Under the pieces are notes generated by a model. The model saw nothing but the letters and a program-made list of their open reading frames with translations. It had not been told where the DNA came from and did not search any database. A program made the position numbers and the translations under genes. From positions 1 through 64,000 of the forward strand of contig CAJCHN010000038.1 in the NCBI GenBank assembly GCA_903970285.1: 64,000 nt of DNA, in the 5' to 3' direction. Origin of the DNA: Rhodanobacteraceae bacterium (GTDB taxonomy: Bacteria; Acidobacteriota; Terriglobia; Terriglobales; Acidobacteriaceae). Numbering within the stretch: position 1 is the first letter of the stretch; the number at the start of each line of letters is the position of its first letter. Positions 7,107-16,793 of this stretch are shown piece by piece.

Positions 7107-8735
7107 TTAGTTGGTAGGGTTCTCGGGAAACTTCTGGAACGGCAGCCGGACGCCGCGGATGAAGATCTGGTCGGCGCGGATAGCAGGCGCCGCCATGAAG
7201 CCTGCCGCTCCGCCCGCGGTCGCATAGTCATCCTGATCCACCCCGTCGCCGGAGACGCCCAGACCGCCGGCCAGTTTGCCATTCACGTAGAGCGGAACCG
7301 AACCGGGAAAGAAGACGATGCCGCTTTGGTAGATGCTGGGTGTCTGCGAACCCTGCGTGCAGGGGTTCGCGAGATCCTTCAGGAAGAGCGGGAAAAACGG
7401 GCCGGGAGCGGTTCCGTCGATGCCGCCGGGAAAGAGCGGCTGCCCGCCAAAGTCGATGGTTCGGTTGGTGACGGCGGTATTGGCGGGGACACCGGGCAGG
7501 TCCCCGGTGGCGTTCGGACCGCTCAGGTAGATCACGTTGCGCGACTTGGCGACCGCCACGTCGACCGAAAAGATGGTCGCATCGGGCATGCGGTAGAGCG
7601 CGAGCAACTGCCCGTCAAGGTCCGCGACCGAGATGACGAACCTGGCGCGAACGCCGGGCGGCAGGCGGATGGCGGCGCGGGTCATGTTGCCGGTGGCGAC
7701 CGTGTTCTGCACGATCTGCTGAACCTGTGCGAGCGTCAACCCGTTGGGGAAGCTGGAGCCGTGCTCCTGGATCAGATCGCCTTCCGGAGCAGGTCCGGTG
7801 CTTGCGGTCGGACCCACGGTGAAGGCACCGTCGTCTGCGCCGGCGGCGTACCCGGCTGGCAGCGTGGTCTGGTTGACGAAAGGCAGGGTGATGCCGCCGA
7901 CGACCACGGCGCCCGGAAAGGGAACGATCGGCCCAAACGGTACGCCATTGATGGATCCGATGCCGATGGCACCGGCGACGCCGGCGTACTCCACCACCGC
8001 GTTGTAGTTGGGAGTGGAGGCTGCAGCCACGACGCCCACGCCGCCGGCGACGCGGTTGTTCTTGAAGATGGGGATACCGCCCGGGTTCACCGCGGTGGGA
8101 TCATTGTCGTAAACGTTCGCCTTGCCGGTCTGAATGCCGAGACCGGGACTGTTTGGCGCGTGCAGCAGCCCGCTGGGGGGGAAACTCTGGGCCATGCTGA
8201 GGTATTGGGTGTTGAAGGGGCAGCCGCGGTTGGTGTTTTCAATCCCGTAAAGCGGGGCCGACTCGGTATTCAGGATGCCGGGCGGGAAGTGGATTCCGCT
8301 GATGAAGCGGACGGTGCGCGAACTGAGCGGCGCCTGGTCGTTGGAAAAGAAAGCGGTGGTCCGGGCGAGCGCCGCGGCCTCTTCATCGGCGGGCACAGTG
8401 ATGCCGAAGTTCGACAGTGCAGTGGTCGGTGCGTTGGCCTTGGCGTAGACGCCCAGGATATATCCGCGGCGATCGCTGACCGCGATGACCATCGGAACGT
8501 TGACCGAGGCGGCCGTGGCCAGGATGATCTGCTGCACTTCATTCTGCGTCAGCACATTGTCGGCGGTGTTGGCCGGTACGACCGGAACGGTGTTGGGAAT
8601 CACGCCGTTGCCGCAGCTCACGCAGCTGAAAGCGAGTGTCGCGGCGAACAGCGTGCAGGTCGCGCTGGAGTAAACCCGGCGCGATCCGCTTTGGGAACGG
8701 CCGAAACTTAGCGGGGAAAGAAGCGTAAGTCTCAT
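7107..8735 (-). CDS. Secreted protein with two HbpS/GlcG-like (DUF336) domains
   Basis: The 542-residue protein starts with a basic stretch and hydrophobic segment (about residues 20-42) ending near Cys-Val-Ser-Cys, so it is exported and may be lipid-modified, although the lipobox is not canonical. Two similar halves (about 60-280 and 335-530) each start with a helix like LTQNEVQQII or LTLAQVQQIV and contain patterns such as MVIAVSDRRGYILG and FVISVADLDGQLLALY, typical of the heme-binding HbpS/GlcG family. Each half carries long Gly/Pro-rich loops not usual in the family. Heme or small-ligand binding is a family-level guess. It is transcribed alone, divergent from the cyclase gene. Confidence 0.75.
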   Translation of the reverse strand: MRLTLLSPLSFGRSQSGSRRVYSSATCTLFAATLAFSCVSCGNGVIPNTVPVVPANTADNVLTQNEVQQIILATAASVNVPMVIAVSDRRGYILGVYAKANAPTTALSNFGITVPADEEAAALARTTAFFSNDQAPLSSRTVRFISGIHFPPGILNTESAPLYGIENTNRGCPFNTQYLSMAQSFPPSGLLHAPNSPGLGIQTGKANVYDNDPTAVNPGGIPIFKNNRVAGGVGVVAAASTPNYNAVVEYAGVAGAIGIGSINGVPFGPIVPFPGAVVVGGITLPFVNQTTLPAGYAAGADDGAFTVGPTASTGPAPEGDLIQEHGSSFPNGLTLAQVQQIVQNTVATGNMTRAAIRLPPGVRARFVISVADLDGQLLALYRMPDATIFSVDVAVAKSRNVIYLSGPNATGDLPGVPANTAVTNRTIDFGGQPLFPGGIDGTAPGPFFPLFLKDLANPCTQGSQTPSIYQSGIVFFPGSVPLYVNGKLAGGLGVSGDGVDQDDYATAGGAAGFMAAPAIRADQIFIRGVRLPFQKFPENPTN

Positions 8736-8821
8736 ATGAATCCTGTGCTTCGGTTACGTTGGGGGCCGGCAGGCACGAACAGCCTATCGCAAATGACCCG
8801 CGGATGCTATATCTAATCGCG

Positions 8822-10750
8822 ATGCGATCTTTCCTGAGACGCGCGGGCAAGGGGATTGCGATCGGCTTGATCGCAGTGATCGCGATGATCTTCGCAGAGA
8901 GGTCCACGTCCTTCCAGGACCTCGACCAGCTGGGTTACGATCTGACCGTTGATGATATCGGTCTGAGTTCTCCCTCGCCGGATATCGTGCTGGTGGACTT
9001 CGACGAAGAGACCTTTCAGAGCCAGAAGGTTCGCCAGTACCCGCTCCCCCGCAGCATGTTTACCGACGTCATCCGCCGCGTCAGCGTGGGCAAGCCGCGC
9101 GTGATCGGGCTGGACGTGCTGCTTTCCGAGCCCCGCGATCCGACCGAAGACAAGGAGATGCAGGCAGCGCTGACCGAAGCCGGCAACGTGATCCTGGCCA
9201 GCCAGGCGCCGAACGGAACGCTGCCCTTGACCATGCCTCTGCCGCTGTTCTGTCAGCCCGAGGATCCAACCGCGGCCTCGGGTTTCTGCGTGGAAGGAAA
9301 GCCCGGCGCCGAGGGCTACGGCGCGGTCAATATGCCGATCGACCCGGATGGATTCATCCGCTCAGCCAACCTGTTCATTGCCGGTGCGACTTCATCCGAG
9401 AGCTACCCGCTGCGCATGGCGGAACAGTTTGCGCAGCAAAGCGTGCAGCCGGACGGGCCGGACGCGCTCAGGTTCCTTGGCCATCGGATTCCGTATGCCA
9501 ACAAGGACCTGAAGACCATGCTGATCGGCGTCTGGGGAAGGGAGCCGGCGACCCGGGTTCCGGCCTGGAAGCTGCTTGCGGGAGAGGTGCCGGCAAGCGT
9601 CTTTACCGATAAGCTCGTGCTCATCGGGCAGACCAGCGATGCGTCGCGCGACACCCACTTCACGCCGCTCTTCCGCGTCGCCGGGCCGGATGGTGTGCGC
9701 CTGGAGCTCGGGGGAACGGCCATTCATGCGGCTGCCATCCGCACCCTGCTGGAAGGGCGCGCGGTGACGGTGGCCAGCAAGAATGTGAAGTTCTCCTGCA
9801 TCCTGGTCTGCGCGGCGGCAGCCTCGATGCTGCTGCTCTCGTGCGATCTGAGCATCGGGGTGCTGGGCCTGCTGGGATTGATGGGAACCGTGCTTGGGGG
9901 CTCCCTGCTGATGTTCGCGAAGTGGCGCTTCTGGCTGCCATACCTTCCTATTGAAGAGAGCCTGGCGATCACGCTGCCCATCACCATCAGCATCCGCTTC
10001 CTCGAAGAGCAGCTGTTCCGCAAGCAGGAGAGCAAAGAGCGCGAGCAGATGAAGCGGCTGTTCGGAAGCTACGTGGACAAGAAGGTGGTCGACGTAATCT
10101 GGCAGCGGCGATCGGAGGTGTGCCTGCCAGGCAAGGAGCAGATGGCTACGGTCATGTTTACCGACATCCGCAGCTTCACGGCGATGAGCTCCGGCCAGCC
10201 GGCGGCGGTGGTCTTGAAGTGGCTTAATCGCTATGTGAAAGCCATGGACGAAGTGATCACCGCGCACGGCGGGTTTCTGAACAAGTTCATCGGCGACGGC
10301 CTGATGATTATCTTCGGCCTGCCGCTGGAACATGGAACGCGCGAGGATGCGCGCTCCGCCATGAAGTGCGCGGTGGCCATGCTGGAGCGGGTGGAGAAGC
10401 TCAACGAGCAGGCCGGCGAGAATCCGGACCTGCCGCACCTGCGTATAGGGATTGGGATTCACACCGGAACCCTGGTTGCAGGGAGCATTGGTTCGGCGAG
10501 CCGGCAGGAATATTCTGTCATCGGCGAGACGGTGAACCTCGCCTCGCGCTTAGAAAGCCTGAACAAGAAGTTCGGAACAGAGATCGTGATGAGCGCCGCG
10601 ACTATGGAACTGGTGGAGGAGTTTTTCCCGGAGATTGAGCCCCTGGGCGCGACTCCGGTGGCTGGTTTGAAGGATCCCGTGCCAGTCTTCACGCTGCGGG
10701 TTGGCGTGGGTGCGGTCAAGCAGGTTACAGAATCAGGAGCGATGCGATGA
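8822..10750 (+). CDS. CHASE2-domain class III adenylate/guanylate cyclase
   Basis: The 642-residue membrane enzyme has an N-terminal helix (about 12-26), an extracytoplasmic CHASE2 sensor (about 30-310), three membrane helices (about 320-395) and a cytoplasmic cyclase domain from about 430. The domain has VMFTDIRSFTAMS with the metal Asp, NKFIGDG with the second metal Asp and the purine-selecting Lys, and VIGETVNLASRLE with the transition-state Asn and Arg. These residues indicate an active enzyme making cAMP (cGMP not excluded). The start ATG at 8822 gives a good N-terminal helix; an in-frame ATG at 8804 is possible. It overlaps the next gene by ATGA. Confidence 0.88.
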   Translation: MRSFLRRAGKGIAIGLIAVIAMIFAERSTSFQDLDQLGYDLTVDDIGLSSPSPDIVLVDFDEETFQSQKVRQYPLPRSMFTDVIRRVSVGKPRVIGLDVLLSEPRDPTEDKEMQAALTEAGNVILASQAPNGTLPLTMPLPLFCQPEDPTAASGFCVEGKPGAEGYGAVNMPIDPDGFIRSANLFIAGATSSESYPLRMAEQFAQQSVQPDGPDALRFLGHRIPYANKDLKTMLIGVWGREPATRVPAWKLLAGEVPASVFTDKLVLIGQTSDASRDTHFTPLFRVAGPDGVRLELGGTAIHAAAIRTLLEGRAVTVASKNVKFSCILVCAAAASMLLLSCDLSIGVLGLLGLMGTVLGGSLLMFAKWRFWLPYLPIEESLAITLPITISIRFLEEQLFRKQESKEREQMKRLFGSYVDKKVVDVIWQRRSEVCLPGKEQMATVMFTDIRSFTAMSSGQPAAVVLKWLNRYVKAMDEVITAHGGFLNKFIGDGLMIIFGLPLEHGTREDARSAMKCAVAMLERVEKLNEQAGENPDLPHLRIGIGIHTGTLVAGSIGSASRQEYSVIGETVNLASRLESLNKKFGTEIVMSAATMELVEEFFPEIEPLGATPVAGLKDPVPVFTLRVGVGAVKQVTESGAMR

Positions 10751-11454
10751 GGATGTGGGTTGGATCGGTGTCAATTTGCAGTGCTGTCTTTGCTCTCAGT
10801 CTCGGGCTGACTTCGGCATCGGCACAGAGTCCGGTGAGTTCGGGAACCAAGCCGTCGGCACGGGTGCGCACCAAGCTGGACGGTTTCGAGCTGTCGCCGA
10901 AGTCGGGAAGAAGTGCAAACCAGGTGGGCGGGGCGTCGCGGGACCTCGGCACGCCGAAGCTTTATGCGCCCAACATGGGTAAGGCTTTCACCACCGCGCC
11001 GGAGTTTCACTGGGCGGCAGTGGACGCGGGCGACAAGGTCACCTTCAAACTGATGTCCTCGGATGGAACGCCAATCTGGCAGACGGTCACGAACGAAGAT
11101 CACCTTCGCTATCCCGGGGATGCGCCTGCACTGGTTCCCGGCAGCACCTACAAGTGGACCATTGCGCCGGAGAACGACATCCTGGGCGGGGCGCCGGAGC
11201 CGGTCAGCTTCATCATCGTCTCGGGGCCTGAGCGTGAGGCCATTCAGCAGGAACTGAAGACAGTGTCGGATGCCAGCGCGACCGCGGCTGTCTTCGTCAA
11301 GCATCGCGTCTGGTATGACGCGGTGCAGGACTACACGGATCTCATCCAAAGGCTGCCTGCGGATACCGAAGCAAGGGCGGCACGGGCCGAGTTGTACGAC
11401 CAGCTTCCAGTGACGAAAAGTCTTGCGGACGCGGATTGGCGTATGGTCCACTAA
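10747..11454 (+). CDS. Exported DUF928-like protein coupled to the cyclase
   Basis: The 235-residue protein has a clear signal peptide (to about Ala26, ...SASAQS) and a beta-rich middle region of the style seen in DUF928 proteins, followed by a helical C-terminal part (IQQELKTV... YDAVQDYTDLIQRLPADTEARA) that is repeat-like. DUF928 proteins often accompany CHASE2 proteins. Its start overlaps the cyclase stop (ATGA), with AGGAG at 10736-10740. It probably works in the periplasm with the CHASE2 sensor; that role is inferred and the molecular function is unknown. Confidence 0.7.
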   Translation: MRMWVGSVSICSAVFALSLGLTSASAQSPVSSGTKPSARVRTKLDGFELSPKSGRSANQVGGASRDLGTPKLYAPNMGKAFTTAPEFHWAAVDAGDKVTFKLMSSDGTPIWQTVTNEDHLRYPGDAPALVPGSTYKWTIAPENDILGGAPEPVSFIIVSGPEREAIQQELKTVSDASATAAVFVKHRVWYDAVQDYTDLIQRLPADTEARAARAELYDQLPVTKSLADADWRMVH

Positions 11455-11464
11455 GTTGCCCTTG

Positions 11465-12325
11465 ATGAACCCTCCGGGAAAAGAGATCGCCACACCGTTT
11501 CACCTGCGCTTCTGGGGCGTCCGGGGCTCTATACCCGTCCCCGGAGCGCGCTACGCCGGCGTCGGAGGCAACACGTCCTGTGTTCAGGTGCTGAGCACGG
11601 GCATCGGATCGCCGGGCTCCGGAGAGGTCGTGATCTTCGACGCGGGGAGCGGGATCCGGCAGCTCGGCCGCGACCTGGTTTCGCGCCCCAACCCGCCGGC
11701 CGTGATCCACATCCTGTTCACCCACTTTCATTGGGATCATGTGCAGGGATTGCCGTTTTTCCTGCCTCTCTACAGCCCCAGGACTCGTCTGATTCTCTAC
11801 TCAGCGCACCCCCCCGAAGAGCTGCGTTGCGTCCTCGCGGGGCAGATGCGGTCTCCCTACTTTCCTGTGCTGTTCGAGCAGGTGGGGGCAAAGATTGAGT
11901 TTCGCCAGATCAGCTGCTCCGAGCCCACGCAGTTTGGCGACCTTGAAATCGACGCCTTTCCGCTGCATCATCCCCAGGGCTCGGTGGGGTTTCGCCTCGT
12001 GCATCCGCTGCGGACCGCGGTCTACGCCACCGATCATGAACACGGCGATCCCGGCAGTCAGTGCGGCCTGTTGTTCAAGTCACGCGATGCCGACGTGCTG
12101 ATCTATGACGCCCAGTACACTCCGGCGGAGTATCCCAAGCGCGTGGGCTGGGGTCACAGCACCTGGCTGGAGGCGACCCAGGTCGCCCGGCGAGCGGATG
12201 TGAAGCAGCTGGTCTTGTTCCATCACGACCCCGAACGCGAAGACGACGCCGTGCAATGCATCGAGGACCAGGCACGGGAAGAGTTCGCCGAGACGCTGGC
12301 GGCCTACGAGGGGCTGGTTCTGTAA
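11465..12325 (+). CDS. MBL-fold metallohydrolase
   Basis: The 286-residue protein opens with RFWGVRGSIPVPG, typical of a group of metallo-beta-lactamase-fold hydrolases often linked to signalling genes. It has the zinc motif HFHWDH (THFHWDHVQG), a downstream metal Asp in YATDHEHG, and a final HHDP. The substrate is not known; related proteins include phosphodiesterase-like enzymes, which would fit the neighbouring cyclase, but that is inference. The ATG at 11465 lies 10 bases after the DUF928-like gene, so the three genes form one operon. No clear ribosome site is visible before this start. Confidence 0.82.
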   Translation: MNPPGKEIATPFHLRFWGVRGSIPVPGARYAGVGGNTSCVQVLSTGIGSPGSGEVVIFDAGSGIRQLGRDLVSRPNPPAVIHILFTHFHWDHVQGLPFFLPLYSPRTRLILYSAHPPEELRCVLAGQMRSPYFPVLFEQVGAKIEFRQISCSEPTQFGDLEIDAFPLHHPQGSVGFRLVHPLRTAVYATDHEHGDPGSQCGLLFKSRDADVLIYDAQYTPAEYPKRVGWGHSTWLEATQVARRADVKQLVLFHHDPEREDDAVQCIEDQAREEFAETLAAYEGLVL

Positions 12326-12382
12326 GACCCGGCGGCGAGAGCATCTCTCCTGTGGGTGTACCCCGAACCCATGGGTATGGAC

Positions 12383-12407
12383 GCCGTTTTCCCGCAAAGA
12401 AAACGGC
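12383..12407. terminator. Bidirectional hairpin between convergent genes
   Basis: GCCGTTTTC (12383-12391) and GAAAACGGC (12399-12407) form a perfect 9-bp stem with a 7-base loop between the convergent MBL hydrolase and bamA genes. A T run follows only weakly on either strand. Confidence 0.6.
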
Positions 12408-12454
12408 ACTTGCCAAAGTTTTCCAGTACCCGGCGACAGGAGAAAGAAGCGAGT

Positions 12455-15400
12455 CTAGAAGGTCGTGCTGACCGTGATGCGGAACGTCTTGCGCGGCTCG
12501 CGCAGCACGTAGTTGGCCCCATAGAACTGCACCGCCTGCTCGTACGAGTATTCGCCCGCCCCGTAGTACGGGCTGCCCTGCTCCGGGAAGAAGCTGCGGA
12601 ACGTCTCCGTTCCCGCGGGCCCGGCCAGCGGAACCGCCAGCTTTTGCGGAACGCTCTTGTACAGCCGCAGCGGGTTATACGCGTAGTAGATCCGGAACGG
12701 AGCGTTGACCACCGGCAGGATCACCTGCAACTCCGCACCCGTCGACATGCGCGGCACCAGGTTGGTAAACGGAACCGTCTTCAGGTAAATGTTGTTGAAC
12801 GCCGCCACCGACTGCCCGCCGTAGCAGGTTCCGTTCTCGATGATGGGGCAGCCATAGGATGGAGCCGCCTCCACCGCCGTTCCCGCCACGCTCTGCCGCA
12901 ACTGCGAAGCTTGCGCGTTGAACGTCAGGCCGAAGTCGTTGAAGAAGGCGAACGTGACCTGGTTCACAATCGGAATCCGATACTCCACGTTCGACGTGAA
13001 CTGCGTGTCGCCGCCGATCGAAACCAGCCGGTAGACGGGCAGCGGGATCTGGATATTCCCCAGAGAGGGATTGGTCGGATCGCGCGGCACAGTATTCCCG
13101 TCCGGATTGGTGAGGTTGAAATTCACCCGGGTCGGAATAAACACGTACGGCGAAGAAGCCCGGATATCAAAGCCGCGGACATCCGACTCGCCGCCTCCGT
13201 AGATACGTCCCTGTGGCGGCGCCACCTCTCCGCCAAACCCGGCGGTGTGCGCCAGTTGCAGCCGGTAGCCGAGCACATTGTGACCTTCGCGGTTCACCCG
13301 CAGACCCTTCATCGGGTAGAACTGCCGGTACGCCACGGCCGGCGAATAGTACTTCACGTTGCCGCCAATGCCGGCCACCTGCACCTGCGCATTGAAGTCC
13401 CTGCCATTGTGCGGACCCACCGCGCGATCGAGCGACGAGAAGGTAAACGTCGGCGAAATCAGCGACGTGATGATGCCGTTCAACTGATTCTGTCCCGCCA
13501 CGCCCGATCGGAACGCCAGCGATGAGAACACATTCTGCGTGTTCTGATTGAACGTGGTCACCGACGAACGCGAAAGGGAATAGGACGCGCCCACACGGGT
13601 GACGCCCGTGCGTGAAAACACGTGACGCAGCGGCTCCTGCAGCGAGAGCGTCAGGCCCGTCGTCTGGGTGTTGTAGTTGGTGAACTGCGAGGTCTGCGCG
13701 GCCGACAGATTCGCCGACTGCGCGGCGCCAGTCGCGCTGTACGCCTTGGCCGGATTGTAGTCGTACTTCTGGGTAAACACCTGGAAGCCCAGGGAGATCG
13801 GCTTGTTGCGCAGGTACGGCTCGGTGAACCCGAAGCTCAGATTGCGCGAGAGGTCGCCGATATTCGCCTGCAGAGCCAGCGTCTCGCCCAGGCCGAGGAA
13901 GTTGTTCGTCTGGTAATTCAGCCCGATGAACGTTCCCGACAATCCCGAGATGCCGCCATTCAGGCCGATCGAGTTCTTGCCTTTCTCCTTCAGCTTCAGC
14001 AGCAGGTCGACCGTTCCGTCGTCCGCATTCTGCCGCGACTCTGAATCCTGTTCTGCCTTCAGCGGCTCGAAGTAGTTCAGCTGGTTCAACCGCAGCAGCG
14101 AGAGATCCCACAGCCGCGAGTTATAAACCTGGCCTTCTTCCAGCAGCAGCTCGCGCCGGATCACCTTGTCGCGAGTGATGGTATTGCCCTGAAACTCGAT
14201 CCGGGAGACGTGGAACGCCTTGCCTTCCTGGCAGTCGATGTCCAGGTAGACCAGCTTCTTGGCCTCGTCGATCCGGGGTACCGGTGAACCGACGAAGTTG
14301 ATATAGCCCAGCTCGCCATATGCCTTCTGCAACTGCTGCAGACCCTTGCTGAACGCCGTCGCGTTGAAGTATTCGCCATCTTTCAGCGCAAATTGCGCCC
14401 GCAGCACGCGTGTATTGGTGACCGCCTTGTTGTTCGAGAAGGTAATTCCGCCCAGCCGGTAGCGCGATCCCTCCTCCACCGGAATCAGGATGTCGATCTT
14501 CTTCCCGTGGGTCGGACGCAGCGTGAAGGGATTGATCCCGTTGGTATCCCGCACCTTGGTCTTCGGCTCCGCGGTCAGCGCCTTGAAGTAGCCGCGATCG
14601 CGGTACGCCTGGCGAACCCGCTCCGCGTCCTCATCGAGCTTGGAGGCGTCGAAGGTCCGCGCCAGAAGATTTTCCAGAATGATCGAGTGCGGAATGCCGA
14701 TCGGCTTCAGGTTCACCATCGCATTGCGCAGCGTGCGATCGGGAATGTTCTGGTTGCCGTCGAACAGGATCTTGCCGACCTTTACCGTCGGCCCTTCCTT
14801 GATGTTGAAGGTGATCGCGACCGCCGCCGGCGGAATCGTCTTCACTTCGGTCTTGATCGTCGCAAACTGGTGTCCGTGCTCCGCCAGCAGGTCCTTCAGC
14901 ACCACCTCCGCGCGCTTCACGCGGGTGGGATCGTACTGGCTTTCAACCGTCAGCCCAACCTTCTCTTTCTTGAACCGTTCCGCGATATCGGAGAGCGAAA
15001 CCGCGTTGTTTCCCTTGTAGTTCAGCTCGCGAATGGTCGGCTTTTCCTTGACGTAAACCACCAGCTGCACGCACGCCGGAGTGTCCACTCGCTCAATCCG
15101 CACGTCCTCAAAGTAGCCCGTGTTCCAGAGCGAGTTGAAGTCGCGTTCGACGATCGCCGGGTCGTACAGGTTCCCGGGGCGGGAGAACAGCCGCGACAGC
15201 ACCGACTCCTTGGGGATTCTGCGGTTGCCGATCACCTGTGGGGTGCACAGCGTCTGTGCATTGCCGAATTGAGACTGGTCCGCCGTCTGCGTGGTGCCGG
15301 CGGCATCGGGCGTCTGCGCCGCCGCGGAGGTCATCCCCCACGCGCAGGGAATCAGCGCGGTGACCGCAAGCAACGCGCGCAGCGATGCCGAAGACGACTT

Positions 15401-15517
15401 CGCGGGCTTCGGATGGAGTGTCGGGGCGAGGGCGGATTCGATCCGGCTCCCTGGCGCATTCCCTGCCTGCAGGGACTCAGACCGTTCGTTCACTTGGTTC
15501 TCGGTAAAGATACGCAC
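12455..15517 (-). CDS. bamA: Outer membrane protein assembly factor BamA
   Basis: This 1020-residue protein inserts beta-barrel proteins into the outer membrane. It has an N-terminal extension and signal sequence (hydrophobic LRALLAVTALIPCAWG near residues 45-61), repeated POTRA domains over about residues 95-480 (for example FNIKEGPTVKVGKILFDGN) and a C-terminal barrel containing the VRGF motif of loop 6 and ending in Phe (TVSTTF), the Bam recognition signal. It is longer than Proteobacterial BamA (about 800), mostly through loop insertions. The start is taken as GTG at 15515-15517; a later start is possible because the signal sequence lies deep. It stands alone, convergent with the MBL gene. 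Confidence 0.9.
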   Translation of the reverse strand: MRIFTENQVNERSESLQAGNAPGSRIESALAPTLHPKPAKSSSASLRALLAVTALIPCAWGMTSAAAQTPDAAGTTQTADQSQFGNAQTLCTPQVIGNRRIPKESVLSRLFSRPGNLYDPAIVERDFNSLWNTGYFEDVRIERVDTPACVQLVVYVKEKPTIRELNYKGNNAVSLSDIAERFKKEKVGLTVESQYDPTRVKRAEVVLKDLLAEHGHQFATIKTEVKTIPPAAVAITFNIKEGPTVKVGKILFDGNQNIPDRTLRNAMVNLKPIGIPHSIILENLLARTFDASKLDEDAERVRQAYRDRGYFKALTAEPKTKVRDTNGINPFTLRPTHGKKIDILIPVEEGSRYRLGGITFSNNKAVTNTRVLRAQFALKDGEYFNATAFSKGLQQLQKAYGELGYINFVGSPVPRIDEAKKLVYLDIDCQEGKAFHVSRIEFQGNTITRDKVIRRELLLEEGQVYNSRLWDLSLLRLNQLNYFEPLKAEQDSESRQNADDGTVDLLLKLKEKGKNSIGLNGGISGLSGTFIGLNYQTNNFLGLGETLALQANIGDLSRNLSFGFTEPYLRNKPISLGFQVFTQKYDYNPAKAYSATGAAQSANLSAAQTSQFTNYNTQTTGLTLSLQEPLRHVFSRTGVTRVGASYSLSRSSVTTFNQNTQNVFSSLAFRSGVAGQNQLNGIITSLISPTFTFSSLDRAVGPHNGRDFNAQVQVAGIGGNVKYYSPAVAYRQFYPMKGLRVNREGHNVLGYRLQLAHTAGFGGEVAPPQGRIYGGGESDVRGFDIRASSPYVFIPTRVNFNLTNPDGNTVPRDPTNPSLGNIQIPLPVYRLVSIGGDTQFTSNVEYRIPIVNQVTFAFFNDFGLTFNAQASQLRQSVAGTAVEAAPSYGCPIIENGTCYGGQSVAAFNNIYLKTVPFTNLVPRMSTGAELQVILPVVNAPFRIYYAYNPLRLYKSVPQKLAVPLAGPAGTETFRSFFPEQGSPYYGAGEYSYEQAVQFYGANYVLREPRKTFRITVSTTF

Positions 15518-15689
15518 ACCCTCACTGCCTTTGAAGATTCACATCCCGCGCGAAACCAGGGGGAACCTCGATTATAGGGGAGCAGCCCGCGGGTTGCGAG
15601 TTTCGCCCGCCAGGCCGCACCTCATCCCGCAGCTTTTCCATCTCCCGGCAAGAACACGTTGACGACGCAATGTCGCTTGGACGCGGCCG

Positions 15690-15757
15690 GGCCGGATCTG
15701 TCATCCCGCCGCGCCGTCCATCTCGGCCGGATCTGTCATCCCGCCGCGCCGTCCATC
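15690..15757. repeat. Two tandem copies of a 33-bp sequence
   Basis: The sequence beginning GGCCGGATCTGTCATCCCGC occurs at 15690-15722 and again at 15725-15757 (period 35), upstream of bamA and downstream of the urate oxidase gene. The 334-bp gap between those genes otherwise shows no gene. Confidence 0.8.
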
Positions 15758-15851
15758 CCGGGGCGTGGTCGCGCAGCTTCGCGAGCGCCTCCTCAGCAGT
15801 GGCAGCCGCGCGCCGCAGTGGCAGCCCCGCACCGCGCATTTGCAAGGTGGT

Positions 15852-16706
15852 CTATCGCACCACCCGCGCCGAAATATCGCCGTGCGGCTCATCGGTCGGA
15901 ACAAAGATTTCGTTTGCATTCTCCTGCCCGAAACGCGACAGATCCACCAGCAGGTTGTGCCGGTTGGGCATCGTCAGCGAAATCTCCGCAACCGCCGATT
16001 CCGCGGCCAGCGCATCCTCCGCCATCGCGAACAGCGTCTGCTGCACCGAGCGGCTGTTGTGGCCGGCGAAGCTCTTCAGCAGCGTATGCATCAGGCGAGC
16101 CCGCGGCGTCGCATAATCATCCAGCCAGCGGCCGTAGGTCCAGACAATGGTAGCCTCGGTGCCGAACAGCCGATCCTCCGTCTCCGGCAGCGTGGTCCAG
16201 GCGTCGCGTTTGAAGCCGGTAAACGCCGACTTGCTCGTCTTCAGGATCACCAGCCCCTTGACCCCGGAGGCAATGGTCATCGCACCGGTCCCCGCACGGC
16301 TGCCCGAAGCGTCCGGCGCGAACGAGAGTTCGGTCGTCGCCACCTCCGGCCCGCGCTGCCGAAACGCCGAGTCATCCCCGTCGATCCGCTCCCACGCTTT
16401 CTCCTCGACCGTCACCCGGACATGCGCAACCTGCGGATTGCGCTCCGTCAGCAGCCGCGCCAGATCCTGCGCGTACCCCTCCATGGTCGTCGCAGCCGAC
16501 TCCCGCGCCACCGAGTACACGGTGTTCTTCATGGTGTCGGTCGCCATTAGCCCGGCGTTGTCTCCGGTCGTGAAGCAGGCTTCAAAGTCACCCTTCACAT
16601 ACAACCCCACGTTCCACTCCCGCACCTCGTGCCGCGAGCCGGAACGGGTCACCTTCAACATCCGGACCCTCGTCTTGCCATACTGATTCTCCGCCAGCCT
16701 TGCCAT
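15852..16706 (-). CDS. Urate oxidase (cofactor-free uricase)
   Basis: The 284-residue enzyme oxidises urate with O2 to 5-hydroxyisourate. Family marks are YGKTRVR near the N-terminus (catalytic Lys), ATDTMKNTVY (catalytic Thr and substrate-binding Asp) and MPNRHNLLVDLSRFGQ with the catalytic His, followed by NEIFVPTDEPHG. Both T-fold halves are present and the length is normal. AAGGAG lies four bases before the ATG at 16704-16706. It is the last gene of the purine operon, 87 bases after the hydroxyisourate hydrolase gene. Confidence 0.93.
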   Translation of the reverse strand: MARLAENQYGKTRVRMLKVTRSGSRHEVREWNVGLYVKGDFEACFTTGDNAGLMATDTMKNTVYSVARESAATTMEGYAQDLARLLTERNPQVAHVRVTVEEKAWERIDGDDSAFRQRGPEVATTELSFAPDASGSRAGTGAMTIASGVKGLVILKTSKSAFTGFKRDAWTTLPETEDRLFGTEATIVWTYGRWLDDYATPRARLMHTLLKSFAGHNSRSVQQTLFAMAEDALAAESAVAEISLTMPNRHNLLVDLSRFGQENANEIFVPTDEPHGDISARVVR

Positions 16707-16793
16707 CGCTCTCCTTGCTGATCTCTGTCATTGCGCACCTTCAACTTCTGTCATTCCGCAGCGCAGGGTATCAACCTGCGCCCGCCTTCGTTC

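Noticed and set aside
6774-8711. 645-residue plus-strand frame opposite the HbpS-like gene
   Set aside because: It spans the tandem repeat and the reverse of a gene with a signal peptide and family motifs; low-complexity translation.
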